Below are positions 1 through 8,185 of a DNA stretch of 64,000 nucleotides, in pieces. The notes beneath the pieces are model-generated. The model did not search any database. It had not been told where the DNA came from and saw only the letters and a program-made list of their open reading frames with translations. Within the stretch, counting starts at the first letter, position 1. Every line of letters starts with the position of its first letter. The stretch spans positions 1 to 64,000 of the forward strand of contig NVWQ02000058.1 in the NCBI GenBank assembly GCA_002733715.2, written 5' to 3'. The translations under genes were made by a program, and so were the position numbers. The DNA is from Methylophaga sp. Its GTDB lineage: Bacteria > Pseudomonadota > Gammaproteobacteria > Nitrosococcales > Methylophagaceae.

Positions 1-181
1 GACTAGTCCTTGTCAAACGTTGTAACGCAGCGCTGACATTCGTGATAATCTCCCGTAGGGCAAGAGGATAAGCCACACTCTTCGTCGTTATAAAGTCTTA
101 AATTAGAATGACTAATTCTGCGCCTTTATGCCTAGAATAGTATGGCTTCTTCTCTTGCTGAAATCCTGCATCTTCAAGTAG
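1..181 (+). repeat. Interrupted, edge-truncated copy of a MITE-like repeat
   Basis: Bases 1-43 match the right half of the complete element at 1208-1250 with a few substitutions. Bases 145-181 match its terminal part (1250-1287), but about 100 bp of unrelated sequence lies between the two blocks. The left half is outside the window. The terminal part runs into the 5' flank of the next gene, so an upstream in-frame extension of that gene would be repeat-encoded. The repeat relation is seen directly; calling it a mobile element is inference. Confidence 0.6.
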
Positions 182-216
182 ATGAACTGTTTTCGATAAG
201 GTATGTCTATTACTGT

Positions 217-711
217 ATGAATAATAGTAAAAGACGATTAGCTAGAATAGAAAAAACATTATTGTTTTTGACTGGCTTGCTCTTGTCACCAATCGTATTA
301 TCAACGACTTATTACAATAATAATGCTTGCCGTAGCGTAGTGGGCGAACGGGCTTTGTTGAATTGTTACGATGAAAACCAACAAACGATTCCTTTAGCAC
401 GATCAAGATTGCCAGAAGGTCAAGAACGGGTGGATTCTTATCGCTGTGGGACGAGATTACTGCATCCTGAAATGACAATTAATGAAGTAAGTAAGTTGTG
501 CCCAGCCAGCCAGAAAGCCGATGAAGTAGAACATTATTTACAATCGTTTGAAATATATAACAGAGGATATTATGGTCTTCATTATGTATCAATCCAGACT
601 TATGAAATGGAACGGTGGACATTCAAGGACTACGGACGTTTTAGAACTTATGTAATCTTTCGTGATGGTGTGATCTATCAAATAATTCAAGATAGGTCGA
701 AAAGAAACTAA
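217..711 (+). CDS. Putative exported protein resembling DUF2845
   Basis: This 164-residue protein has a basic N-terminus, a hydrophobic stretch (LLFLTGLLLSPIVLS) and a polar segment after it, so it is probably exported. The mature part contains a cysteine motif (YRCGTRLL), a later cysteine, an aromatic stretch (ERWTFKDYG) and an FRDGVIYQI end. That order is reminiscent of DUF2845 proteins of gammaproteobacteria, whose function is unknown. I chose the ATG at 217 because the reading frame upstream of it, from 142, is repeat sequence and would put 25 residues before the signal peptide. It stands alone, between repeats. The family assignment is from memory and tentative. Confidence 0.6.
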   Translation: MNNSKRRLARIEKTLLFLTGLLLSPIVLSTTYYNNNACRSVVGERALLNCYDENQQTIPLARSRLPEGQERVDSYRCGTRLLHPEMTINEVSKLCPASQKADEVEHYLQSFEIYNRGYYGLHYVSIQTYEMERWTFKDYGRFRTYVIFRDGVIYQIIQDRSKRN

Positions 712-752
712 TTAACCCGAACTTCGGATAAGTGAGTTTAGTTTTTTTTCCT

Positions 753-781
753 CATTCCGGTAGGATTTTTAGCCGGAATCT
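753..781. repeat. Short CATTCCGG...CCGGAATCT hairpin repeat, copy 1
   Basis: An imperfect inverted repeat with arms ATTCCGGT and AGCCGGAAT. A near-identical unit occurs at 56859-56886 inside the prophage region. It is probably a dispersed intergenic hairpin family of the host genome and could act as a weak terminator for the preceding gene. The rest of 712-896 holds nothing else I recognise. Confidence 0.55.
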
Positions 782-896
782 GTGAGCTAACTACTAAGAT
801 TCCCGCCAGCAGCATGCGGAAACGTAGTAACCGAAGGAGCAATGACTAAGTTTTTAGAATTATTCAGGCTTTCTTCGTATCCAGAACAGAGCTTAG

Positions 897-1076
897 CTAA
901 CGAACCATACTGATAAGTAGTGCGACGATAGCAATTACTATTATTAAAGGCATGATAATTGAACCCCAGTTTCCTTTAGATTCACTTGGGTTTTTCAATG
1001 CCCGTTTCACCATTGGAAAAATAAAGACCATCATTGCAGCTAAGAATAAAGCTTGTGTTATTTGTAACCAATCCAT
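897..1076 (-). CDS. Small membrane protein, function unknown
   Basis: A 59-residue reading frame with two hydrophobic segments: residues 4-22 (ending in FIFPM) and about 40-57 (IIMPLIIVIAIVALLI). Between them is a short basic/polar loop (VKRALKNPSESKGN). Start is ATG at 1076, stop TAG at 897-899. The pattern of two clean transmembrane helices joined by a charged loop argues that it is a real small inner-membrane protein. No strong ribosome binding site is visible, because the end of the MITE-like element (from 1080) lies directly against the start codon, so its original upstream region may have been displaced. I recognise no family. Confidence 0.6.
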   Translation of the reverse strand: MDWLQITQALFLAAMMVFIFPMVKRALKNPSESKGNWGSIIMPLIIVIAIVALLISMVR

Positions 1077-1079
1077 TAT

Positions 1080-1296
1080 TAATACCCAAATTACGTGAAG
1101 TTGCAGGTTTCAGAGTTTAGCACGAACGTCAGAGCAAGGCGCAATGTGAAGGCACAAAAAATATGCTCCTGCATTTTTTGCATACCGTCCATCCATGGAC
1201 ATAAATGACTAGTCCTTGTCAAACATTGTAACGCGGCGCTGGCGTTCGTGCTTCTTCTCTTGCTGAAATCTGCAACTTCACGTATTTTGGGTATGT
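1080..1296. repeat. Complete MITE-like imperfect palindrome, about 215 bp
   Basis: The ends are inverted copies of each other: 1080-1112 (starting AATACCCAAATTACGTGAAG) pairs with 1264-1294 (ending in CACGTATTTTGGGTAT). Inside, 1119-1150 is also roughly complementary to 1220-1251, so most of the unit can fold on itself. It has no coding capacity. A partial second copy lies at the left edge of the window. The structure suits a non-autonomous inverted-repeat element mobilised in trans, or a long hairpin repeat of the REP/MITE kind. I cannot identify a target-site duplication with confidence. Confidence 0.65.
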
Positions 1297-1307
1297 ATCC
1301 TATAAAA

Positions 1308-1338
1308 AAGCCGTTTTAGTAATAAACTAAAACGGCTT
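1308..1338 (-). terminator. Rho-independent terminator of the YccA-like gene
   Basis: A 12-bp stem (AAGCCGTTTTAG with CTAAAACGGCTT) with an 8-nt loop. Read on the minus strand it is followed by a T-run (1301-1308). It begins 24 bases past the stop codon of the minus-strand gene at 1362-2024. Confidence 0.85.
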
Positions 1339-1361
1339 ATTATATTATGTTTCCGTGAGAA

Positions 1362-2024
1362 TTAATCATCGCCAGAAAGAGCACCTAAGATGTGCAGTAA
1401 AGAGGTGAATAAGTTCAATATAGATAAAAACAGACTGGCAGTAGCCATAATGTAATTTGTCTCACCGCCGTTAATAATAGCTGATGTTTGGTATAAAATT
1501 AAGCCGCTCATTACCAGTACAATGCCGCCACTTAAGGCTAAAGATAGTACGGGTATTTGTAAGAAAAGGTTTAAAATCATTACACCGATTAGAACAAATA
1601 GACCTACGGCTAAAAACCCACCCATAAAACTAAAATCTTTCTTAGTAGTAATTGCATAGCCTGATAAAGCAATAAAGATAGCACCTGTTCCGCCCATTGC
1701 GGTCATTACAATTGATGGGTCCATAGCAAGGTAGCGCGCAATAATTGGTCCTAAACCAAAACCGAGTAAACCGGTAAAAGCAAAGATAACAGGAATACCT
1801 GTTGCAGAATTTGCTGTTTTAGGTAAGACAAACCACAGTAAAGCGATGGCAACAATATTAGCAACAAGTGCCATACCAAACCCCGTGCCCATAGCCATAC
1901 TGATGTATGCTGCAATGGCACTAAAAATAAGCGTCATTGATAGCAGCATATAGGTATTTTTTATGACTTTATTGGTTTGAAAGATCGATTCTTCTGAACG
2001 AATAACTGTACTATTTAATTGCAT
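1362..2024 (-). CDS. yccA: Bax inhibitor-1/YccA family inner-membrane protein
   Basis: This 220-residue, very hydrophobic protein has about seven predicted membrane helices after a 20-residue polar N-terminus. The C-terminus (GALSGDD) is short and acidic. Length and the helix pattern fit the bacterial BI-1/YccA branch; E. coli YccA modulates the FtsH protease, and related eukaryotic proteins are ion-leak channels. Conserved positions I can see include YQTSAIINGGETNYIMATASL near the last helices. The ATG at 2024 is preceded by AAGGAGC on the minus strand. It is monocistronic with its own terminator. The family call is firm; the role in this organism is inferred. Confidence 0.85.
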   Translation of the reverse strand: MQLNSTVIRSEESIFQTNKVIKNTYMLLSMTLIFSAIAAYISMAMGTGFGMALVANIVAIALLWFVLPKTANSATGIPVIFAFTGLLGFGLGPIIARYLAMDPSIVMTAMGGTGAIFIALSGYAITTKKDFSFMGGFLAVGLFVLIGVMILNLFLQIPVLSLALSGGIVLVMSGLILYQTSAIINGGETNYIMATASLFLSILNLFTSLLHILGALSGDD

Positions 2025-2319
2025 GAAAAGCTCCTTAATGATTTAAGTATCGTATGTAAGACAAAACAAAGGTATTTTAAGTTCCTATTGCTTGGAGATC
2101 AAGGTTTAGTGTAGTTATTTTTGAATACGATTTTATTTTAGGGCTGGGGTTCGCCCTTTGAATTTACTGCGTTCATTCGATTTTTTTTGTTTCTAGAGCT
2201 TTCTTCTGTTCATTCATTAAGCCCGATATCACACCAACTTTATTATTGTGGTTTTATTAATGTGTTGCAATGACCTGTTGAATTCAAGTGGTTTATTTTT
2301 CGGAGCATACACTTCATAA

Positions 2320-2607
2320 CTACTGGCTGGATTCGGCATCCATGGGTTCTGTAGAAACGGGCTCTTTTTCAATTGATGCTGGTATGATTTCGTCTGTTAC
2401 AGGTTCCGCTGTCGCAGCAGCAGCTATTTTTTCCTGTTGCCATGTTGCTAACCAATATTGGACGCCACCTCCATACCATCCTTGAGAGGACGAACCTGAA
2501 TAGACATTAGCTGCCGTTGTATAACCGTTATTTGAACCCGCTAGTAGAATGCCTGAACTAGCAAATAATGATGTTATTAATAATGTATTTATAACGTTCT
2601 TTTTCAT
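2320..2607 (-). CDS. Small exported protein, function unknown
   Basis: The 95-residue product starts MKKNVINTLLITSLFASSG, a typical Sec signal peptide. A Gly/Ser/Tyr-rich part follows (about residues 25-50, with WYGGG and VQYW), then an acidic, Ala/Glu/Pro-rich tail (KEPVSTEPMDAESSQ). AAGG precedes the ATG at a plausible distance on the minus strand. It lies just downstream of hupSLC in the same direction, but 110 bases separate them and there is no sign of a hydrogenase role. The 2025-2319 interval upstream of it contains no other gene I can support. Confidence 0.55.
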   Translation of the reverse strand: MKKNVINTLLITSLFASSGILLAGSNNGYTTAANVYSGSSSQGWYGGGVQYWLATWQQEKIAAAATAEPVTDEIIPASIEKEPVSTEPMDAESSQ

Positions 2608-2718
2608 GATATAGCCTTGTTCAATTTAGAAGTAATTAAAGTCGGCTAAATGTTACTCATTACATTCAGTAGGATGTTAAGCAACAAATAGCCGATATGT
2701 ATCATAAAGACAGATTAA

Positions 2719-3447
2719 TTAACGATCGTCGTCTTTTATATCTTCGACTTTTCCATCATCTTTAAAATTACGCCAGCCACTTATCATCGAGCTGATAATG
2801 GATTGGCGAGACATAATATCTTCACGGACAGCAACATAAATATGGATCATTACAAAAATAATAATGATCCACATTGTGACATGGTGCCAAGTATGTAGCG
2901 TAAAACTATTACCACCAAATAATGGAATCATCCATGAGCTAAAGAGTGTATTAGCCCAAGAGCCTGGCAGTGTTCCTTCTCCATAAAGCGCAAAGCCAGA
3001 GAAGATCATGAAAATAACAGGTAATAGGAACAGCCAAAACATGGATAAGATTGCTAGTGGATTATGTCCTTTGTACAATTTTGGCTCTTTTACCAAGAAC
3101 ATATACCATTTAACTTCATGCCATAATTCGCTCCAATACGATCGTTTGAGAATATTATGGAAAAATATTTCTCTAGAAACCGAGTTACCCACAAAGAACC
3201 AATAAATTCTGAGGACAAAAGCGACCCCCAAAATATAACCAGCTGAAAAATGAATAAACCGAATATACCCCATCAGATAATGGTCACTTGCTTCACCTGA
3301 CAATGATGGCATGGGCGAACCGATAAAATAGCCTGTTATGGACAGCACAACTATCGCTAAGGCATTGGTCCAGTGCCAGATCCGCATGGGTGCCTCGTAG
3401 ACATAAACAGATGGTTCACTATGTGACTCGTATGAATTAACACTCAT
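2719..3447 (-). CDS. hupC: Ni/Fe-hydrogenase b-type cytochrome subunit
   Basis: This 242-residue membrane protein anchors the uptake hydrogenase and passes its electrons to the quinone pool through two b hemes. The helices carry the expected histidines: MRIWHWTNALAI in helix 1, HFSAGYILG in helix 2, and HTWHHVTMWII plus MIHIYVAVRED near the end. These are the heme ligands and signature of the HupC/HyaC/HydC family. The C-terminal cytoplasmic tail is highly charged (DDGKVEDIKDDDR). The start has a strong GGAGG site, 13 bases after the stop of hupL. It is the last gene of hupSLC. Confidence 0.95.
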   Translation of the reverse strand: MSVNSYESHSEPSVYVYEAPMRIWHWTNALAIVVLSITGYFIGSPMPSLSGEASDHYLMGYIRFIHFSAGYILGVAFVLRIYWFFVGNSVSREIFFHNILKRSYWSELWHEVKWYMFLVKEPKLYKGHNPLAILSMFWLFLLPVIFMIFSGFALYGEGTLPGSWANTLFSSWMIPLFGGNSFTLHTWHHVTMWIIIIFVMIHIYVAVREDIMSRQSIISSMISGWRNFKDDGKVEDIKDDDR

Positions 3448-3460
3448 CTCCCACCTCCTA

Positions 3461-5278
3461 TTAACGTACTTTGACGTTGACTAGTTCTTCACCATCAGGA
3501 CTCATAACATGTGTCGCACATGCCATGCACGGATCGAAACTGTGTAATGTACGTAGTATTTCTACTGGCTCGTCAGCACGTTCCACTGGTGTATTCATCA
3601 ATGATGCTTCGAATGCGCCAATATTACCGGCAGGGTCACGAGGTGAACTATTCCACGTTGAGGGAACAACACACTGATAGTTCTCAATTTTACCATCGTT
3701 AATTACGATCCAGTGCCCTAGCGCACCACGAGGAGCCGCTGCAGTTCCCACACCTTTTGCGTGTTTAGGCCATGTGGAAGGATCCCATTTATCCATATTT
3801 GCTGTTGATGAGTCACCATTTTTGATATTAGTAATCAGTTGATTCCAATCATCGACCATCATGTCACTACAGTATTCAGACTCTAGTGCTCGGGCTAGGG
3901 TACGGCCAATCGTTGAGTTGAGCGCTGTTTTAGCATCCAGTTCGGTGCCTGCCATTGAATTGAATGTGCTTAAGCTACGGTTGAGCTGTTCTGTGACATA
4001 TTCGTTGCCTTGGGCATATGCCAATACATAACGAGATAGCGGCCCCACTTCAACAGCATGACCTTTCCAGCGTGGTGATTTAACCCATGAATATTTTGCA
4101 GATTCATCAAACTGTTCAACATTTGAGCGCGTTCCTTTGAAATTAGGGCCTGATGGATCGTAATTATTATCTGTCATACCATCCCATGGATGTAAACCTT
4201 TGGTTTCATCTGGGTAGGTATACCAAGAATGAGCAACAAATTCTTGCACATGTTCAGGATCACGTGGATCAACTTCAAATACTTCATTCCAGTTGCCATT
4301 CAGAATAACGCCACCTGGTAATTGATCCGTTGATTTATCATAATTTGTTGTAGGGTATGCGCCATAATCCATTACGCTCAATGCACCCATACCACCACCC
4401 CAAAGTTGGTTTTTATAGAAACTGGCAATAGCAATAACATCAGGGACATATACATTTTTATTAAAGTCCACCATTTCTTGAATACGCGCCATCACAAAGT
4501 TGAGGCGTTCCATATTAAGCGGTGCGCCTGCAGACATCTCACCGTCGATATTAATCGCACACGGTACGCCACCAACCAAGTAATTTGGATGTGGATTTTT
4601 ACCGCCAAACACAGTGTGTACTTTTACAAACTCTTTCTGTAAATCTAGCGCTTCAAGATAATGCGTCAATGCCATTAGGTCCGCTTCTGGTGGAAGTTTA
4701 TAAGCAGGGTTATCCCAATAGCCATTTTTAAATGGACCTAATTGACCTGACTCAATAAATTTCTTAATGCGGTTTTGTATGTCCCTAAAATAGCCGGGGC
4801 TAGATAAAGGATGACTTGGCGAAACCATTTGTTGTAGTTCAGATGTCGCTTTTGGATCGGCTTTCAATGCATTAACTGGGTTGACCCAATCTAAGGCATG
4901 TAAATGATAGAAATGTACGACATGATCATGAACTTGCAATGTTTTTGCCATCATTTCACGAATTAAATGTGCATTGGGTGGGATGATAATATCAAGTGCA
5001 TCCTCAACAGCGCGAACCGATGCCAATGCATGACAACCTGTACATACGCCACAAATGCGCTCAACAAATGCCCATGCATCACGAGGATCGCGATTCTTCA
5101 AGATGACTTCTAATCCACGCCACATGGTACCCGTTGACACCGCATTACGGATTACATTGTTTTCATCTAAGTTTACTTCGATCCGCATATGTCCTTCTAT
5201 ACGCGTGATAGGATCTATAACGACACGCTTGCCTGAGTTGTCTAAGGTATAGCCGTTTGGTGTTTGAATAACGCTCAT
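3461..5278 (-). CDS. hupL: Uptake [NiFe] hydrogenase large subunit
   Basis: The 605-residue catalytic subunit binds the NiFe(CN)2CO centre and splits H2 at the outer face of the membrane. The two CxxC pairs are present: [11 protein letters not shown] near residue 75 and DPCMACATH near the C-terminus. After that histidine follows a 15-residue tail ([15 protein letters not shown]), which the protease HupD would remove after nickel insertion. Other family marks are [11 protein letters not shown] at the N-terminus and a GALGHW segment. It exits the cytoplasm bound to HupS, whose Tat signal serves both. It looks intact, so the broken hupS upstream is the only visible defect of this enzyme. Confidence 0.97.
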   Translation of the reverse strand: MSVIQTPNGYTLDNSGKRVVIDPITRIEGHMRIEVNLDENNVIRNAVSTGTMWRGLEVILKNRDPRDAWAFVERICGVCTGCHALASVRAVEDALDIIIPPNAHLIREMMAKTLQVHDHVVHFYHLHALDWVNPVNALKADPKATSELQQMVSPSHPLSSPGYFRDIQNRIKKFIESGQLGPFKNGYWDNPAYKLPPEADLMALTHYLEALDLQKEFVKVHTVFGGKNPHPNYLVGGVPCAINIDGEMSAGAPLNMERLNFVMARIQEMVDFNKNVYVPDVIAIASFYKNQLWGGGMGALSVMDYGAYPTTNYDKSTDQLPGGVILNGNWNEVFEVDPRDPEHVQEFVAHSWYTYPDETKGLHPWDGMTDNNYDPSGPNFKGTRSNVEQFDESAKYSWVKSPRWKGHAVEVGPLSRYVLAYAQGNEYVTEQLNRSLSTFNSMAGTELDAKTALNSTIGRTLARALESEYCSDMMVDDWNQLITNIKNGDSSTANMDKWDPSTWPKHAKGVGTAAAPRGALGHWIVINDGKIENYQCVVPSTWNSSPRDPAGNIGAFEASLMNTPVERADEPVEILRTLHSFDPCMACATHVMSPDGEELVNVKVR

Positions 5279-6351
5279 TTATACATTCTCCTTCTTATCT
5301 TGTGCTCGTTTCACCGCTGAAAGTGCGGCATGGGCAGCAATACCCGTACCTACAGCAGCAGCAGCCGTTCCCCCGATAGTGTCTGCATTACCTTCAATTG
5401 CAAAGTTATCGAAATGTTTCAATCGGGCATACCATGAGCCTTTATCCCAGAAACCATCTTCAGAACAGCCATACAACCATGACCCGCCTGAATTGGGAAG
5501 GAAGTCCCTTCATTCCAACGAATAGTTGAACAAGCATTATAAGTTGTAGGTCCTTTACAGCCTACTTTATATAGACAATATCCACGACGCGCACCTTCAT
5601 CATCAAATTTTTCAACAAATTGACCCGCATCAAAGTGAGGGCGGCGGTAGCATTTATCATGAATACGCTGACTATAGAACATTTTTGGTCGACCTTGACG
5701 ATCAAGTTCTGGGAATTTCTCAAAGGTTAAGATATAAGTGATAACAGCCGTCATAACCTCTGCAATAGGAGGGCAGCCCGGCACTTTAATGATGGGTTTA
5801 TTAGTTTTAATAGCCTTGTGTGTTGGAACAGCTTTGGTTGGATTAGGATGTGCAGCTTGAACACAACCATATGAGGCACAAGATCCCCAAGAGATGATTG
5901 CTTTACAGTGTTTTGCTACATGGTCAAGCTGTTCTTGGAATGGCTTTCCGGCAATAATACAAGACATACCGTCTTGGTTTAAAGGTGCGTTACCTTCAAC
6001 AGCTAAAATAAAGTTACCATCATACTTTTTAATTGTTTCTTCAATGATAGCTTCAGCTTGTGTGCCGGCTGCGGCCATGATTGTGTCATCATAATCTAGC
6101 GATATCATTGATAAAATAACATCCTTCGCTAGTGGATGAGCGGAGCGAATGAAGGATTCAGAGCAACAGGTACATTCTAAACCATGTAACCATAGTATGG
6201 GTATACGAGGTTTTGTCTCCATGGCATGTGCAATCTTTCCTGCAAATTCGGGGCCTAAGCCCAACGCTGCTGCAGTCAAACTACAATATTTTAAAAAGCT
6301 TCGTCGGGATATTCCCTGACGACGCATCACTTCATAAAATGTTTCAGTCAT
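5279..6351 (-). pseudogene. hupS: Uptake [NiFe] hydrogenase small subunit, frameshifted
   Basis: The gene encodes the FeS-cluster subunit with a Tat signal (SRRSFLKY) and the proximal-cluster motif [10 protein letters not shown]. The first frame runs from 6351 but leaves the family sequence after GHGCMAV and stops at 5419. The expected continuation, [17 protein letters not shown] through the C-terminal membrane anchor (ending SAVKRAQDKKENV), is in the neighbouring frame from 5476 to 5279. Adding one G at 5469-5470 (ATGG-CTGT to ATGGGCTGT) restores [13 protein letters not shown]. So the coding sequence has a single-base deletion, either real or an assembly error. Translated as it stands, the protein lacks the last cluster ligands and the anchor. 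GGAGAG precedes the ATG. Confidence 0.9.
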
Positions 6352-6708
6352 ATTTTCTCTCCGGTTTACTTGCTACATTATTTTTGCCTTGCTAACTATA
6401 TACCCAATAAGTAAGCAAAACAAAATTCATTACAACATACATGTTTTGTGAAGCAAGTCACATGCCATGATGGTAAGTTATTGAGATTTAAGGAAATCAA
6501 TAAATATTAATAGAGGGTTAGCACTTAATTGTGTTAGTTACTAACCAGTCGATCAGGTAAAAATGAAAAGATAGTTTCCAGTTGAAAAATTAGTGTAGTT
6601 TACATTTTATACGGTATTTCCGGAAAGTAATGTTTCACTTTTTCATAAAAGTGTAATAACCTCTTACAAAACATTATTTATGGCGCGTAATTTGAGAATG
6701 TGTACTTT
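6352..6708. other. Divergent regulatory region between hupSLC and hupD
   Basis: This 357-bp AT-rich stretch has no gene. It holds the sigma-54 element for hupSLC at 6452-6467, and must also hold the promoter of the rightward hupD operon if that is not read from elsewhere. HoxA (NtrC-type) binding sites would be expected upstream of the sigma-54 element, about 6490-6600, which includes the near-palindromic TTAGTTACTAA (6534-6544). That placement is inference. An A/T tract around 6496-6510 could bend DNA for IHF, but it does not match the IHF consensus well. Confidence 0.6.
6452..6467 (-). promoter_or_regulatory. Sigma-54 (-24/-12) promoter of hupSLC
   Basis: On the minus strand the sequence reads TGGCATGTGACTTGCT, matching TGGCAC-N5-TTGCW at all but one position, with the invariant GG and GC correctly spaced. 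It lies about 100 bases upstream of the hupS start. The cluster encodes a sigma-54 activator (HoxA), and hup/hox structural operons in Cupriavidus and Rhizobium use such promoters, so the context supports it. Confidence 0.85.
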
Positions 6709-7407
6709 ATGAACGATAAACGAATTTTAATACTAGGTATCGGTAATGTGCTGTGGGCCGATGAGGGTTTTGGGGTACGGTGTATTGAAGAGTTGAATCG
6801 CCAATATAGTTTTGCTGACAATGTTCTTTTAATGGATGGCGGGACTCAAGGTATTTATTTAACGCCTCATGTCCAAGAATGCGATATTTTAGTTATCTTT
6901 GATGCGATTGATTATGGGCTTGAGCCCGGTGAGATGAAATTAGTCAAAGATAGAGATGTACCGAGTTTTATGGGGGCAAAAAAATTGAGCCTACATCAAA
7001 TGGGATTTCAGGAAGTAATGTTTACTGCAGATCTGCTTGGAGATTATCCTGAAAAAGTCATATTAATAGGTGTACAGCCTTTTGAAATTGAAGATTTTGG
7101 TGGCAGTCTTAGAGCAGATGCTAAAAAGAAGATCGAGCCCTGTCTGAAAGTGGCCATTGCTTACTTGGATGATTTGGGGGTTGTAGCCACTAAACGTAAA
7201 GAGCCACTGTCTGGAATTGATAATTTGTCTCCTCCGGAACTCGCATTGGAACACTATGAATCTGGTAGACCTTCGGTTGAAGAGGCTTGTAGGCAGGGCG
7301 ATGATCGTGTGCTAAATTCATCTAAAATGGTGTTCGATCCTAAACCGTCACCCATTAATGATCCCTTGAGTGTAGACGTGGATTATCGTGGGCAATACGA
7401 CAAATGA
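6709..7407 (+). CDS. hupD: Uptake hydrogenase maturation endopeptidase
   Basis: This protease removes the C-terminal tail of HupL after nickel insertion. The N-terminus RILILGIGNVLWADEGFGVR carries the family's nickel-binding Glu/Asp (ADEG), a second acidic position is in FDAIDYG, and the histidine is in SLHQMGFQEV. The M52 peptidase core ends near residue 160. A tail of about 70 residues, partly charged, follows, making the protein (232 residues from the ATG at 6709) longer than E. coli HyaD. A GTG nine bases upstream is possible but less well placed relative to GAG. It is the first gene of the long rightward hup/hyp operon, divergent from hupSLC. Confidence 0.93.
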   Translation: MNDKRILILGIGNVLWADEGFGVRCIEELNRQYSFADNVLLMDGGTQGIYLTPHVQECDILVIFDAIDYGLEPGEMKLVKDRDVPSFMGAKKLSLHQMGFQEVMFTADLLGDYPEKVILIGVQPFEIEDFGGSLRADAKKKIEPCLKVAIAYLDDLGVVATKRKEPLSGIDNLSPPELALEHYESGRPSVEEACRQGDDRVLNSSKMVFDPKPSPINDPLSVDVDYRGQYDK

Positions 7408-7417
7408 GGATCTTATA

Positions 7418-7747
7418 ATGTGTATGGGAGTTCCGATGCAAGTTGTTGAAATGCAAGGTACGTTTGCCTTATGCGATACTGGTGGAAAACAAGAACGAGT
7501 CGATATGCTTTTAGTCGGCGAGCAAGTTAAAGGAACTTGGATCCTTAACTTTTTAGGAGCCGCGCGAGAAGTCTTGACCAATGAAAATGCCCAGAATATT
7601 AAGAAAGCACTGTCAGCAATTAGCGATGTAGAGCAAGGTGAGCTACAAATTGATCACTTATTTGCTGACTTAATAGACCGAGAACCACAATTACCCCCTC
7701 ATTTACAAGCCCAGATTTTGGCTCAAAAACAAGCAAAGGAGTCATAA
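7418..7747 (+). CDS. hupF: HypC-family chaperone specific to the uptake hydrogenase
   Basis: The 109-residue protein starts MCMGVPMQVVE. Cys2, exposed after methionine removal, is the residue with which HypC-family proteins hold the Fe(CN)2CO precursor and the large subunit. The C-terminal extension (IDREPQLPPHLQAQILAQKQ) beyond the 80-residue HypC core is typical of HupF, which protects HupL, especially under oxygen. I used the ATG at 7418, since HypC proteins need the cysteine at position 2. It follows hupD by 10 bases. A second family member, HypC, is at 20079. Confidence 0.9.
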   Translation: MCMGVPMQVVEMQGTFALCDTGGKQERVDMLLVGEQVKGTWILNFLGAAREVLTNENAQNIKKALSAISDVEQGELQIDHLFADLIDREPQLPPHLQAQILAQKQAKES

Positions 7748-7750
7748 ACT

Positions 7751-8164
7751 ATGACCACAGATACACCTCTCATCGATCGCCTAATTAATGAATTAAATTA
7801 TCCCGTACTTGATTTAAATAATATTGATCAGTTTTTATCAAAGAATGAATATTCAGTCCTTTTTTTTACTGAAGATGTAAAGCGTTTTGCAGAGTCGAAT
7901 GATGTCGCAGTAGTGCTGCCCGAACTTATTAGTTTGTTCCCTGATCTTATTCCTGCTGTTATTGGTCGTGACGATGAAAAAAAACTGCAATCTCGTTATG
8001 GTTTTTTATCTTGGCCTGCTCTAGTATTTATGCGTGGTGATAAATATTTGGATACGATAACAGGCATTCAAGATTGGAATGACTACATTGAACAAATAAA
8101 AGAAATATTATCATCACAAACTAGCCGACCAAAAGCGATCGGTATTCCAGTAGTAAGTGGTTAA
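7751..8164 (+). CDS. hupG: HupG/HyaE-like thioredoxin-fold chaperone
   Basis: A 137-residue protein of the HyaE/HupG family, thioredoxin-like but without a CxxC pair. It contains a FLSWPALVFMRGDKYLDTITGIQDW segment, the usual thioredoxin beta-strand region in which the catalytic cysteines are absent. HyaE/HoxO binds the Tat signal of the small subunit and holds it back until cofactors are in place. It lies 3 bases after hupF. The C-terminus (RPKAIGIPVVSG) shares the IGIPVV motif with the N-terminus of the next protein, HupH. The role is by family. Confidence 0.85.
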   Translation: MTTDTPLIDRLINELNYPVLDLNNIDQFLSKNEYSVLFFTEDVKRFAESNDVAVVLPELISLFPDLIPAVIGRDDEKKLQSRYGFLSWPALVFMRGDKYLDTITGIQDWNDYIEQIKEILSSQTSRPKAIGIPVVSG

Positions 8165-8185
8165 TTAAAAACTCGGAGATACAGA

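Noticed and set aside
2288-2485. Plus-strand reading frame opposite the small exported protein
   Set aside because: The minus-strand frame has a signal peptide and ribosome site; the plus frame has neither.
6680-6695. TGGCGC-N5-TTGAG on the plus strand as a sigma-54 promoter for hupD
   Set aside because: The -12 GC is missing and it lies too close to the start codon to leave a leader.
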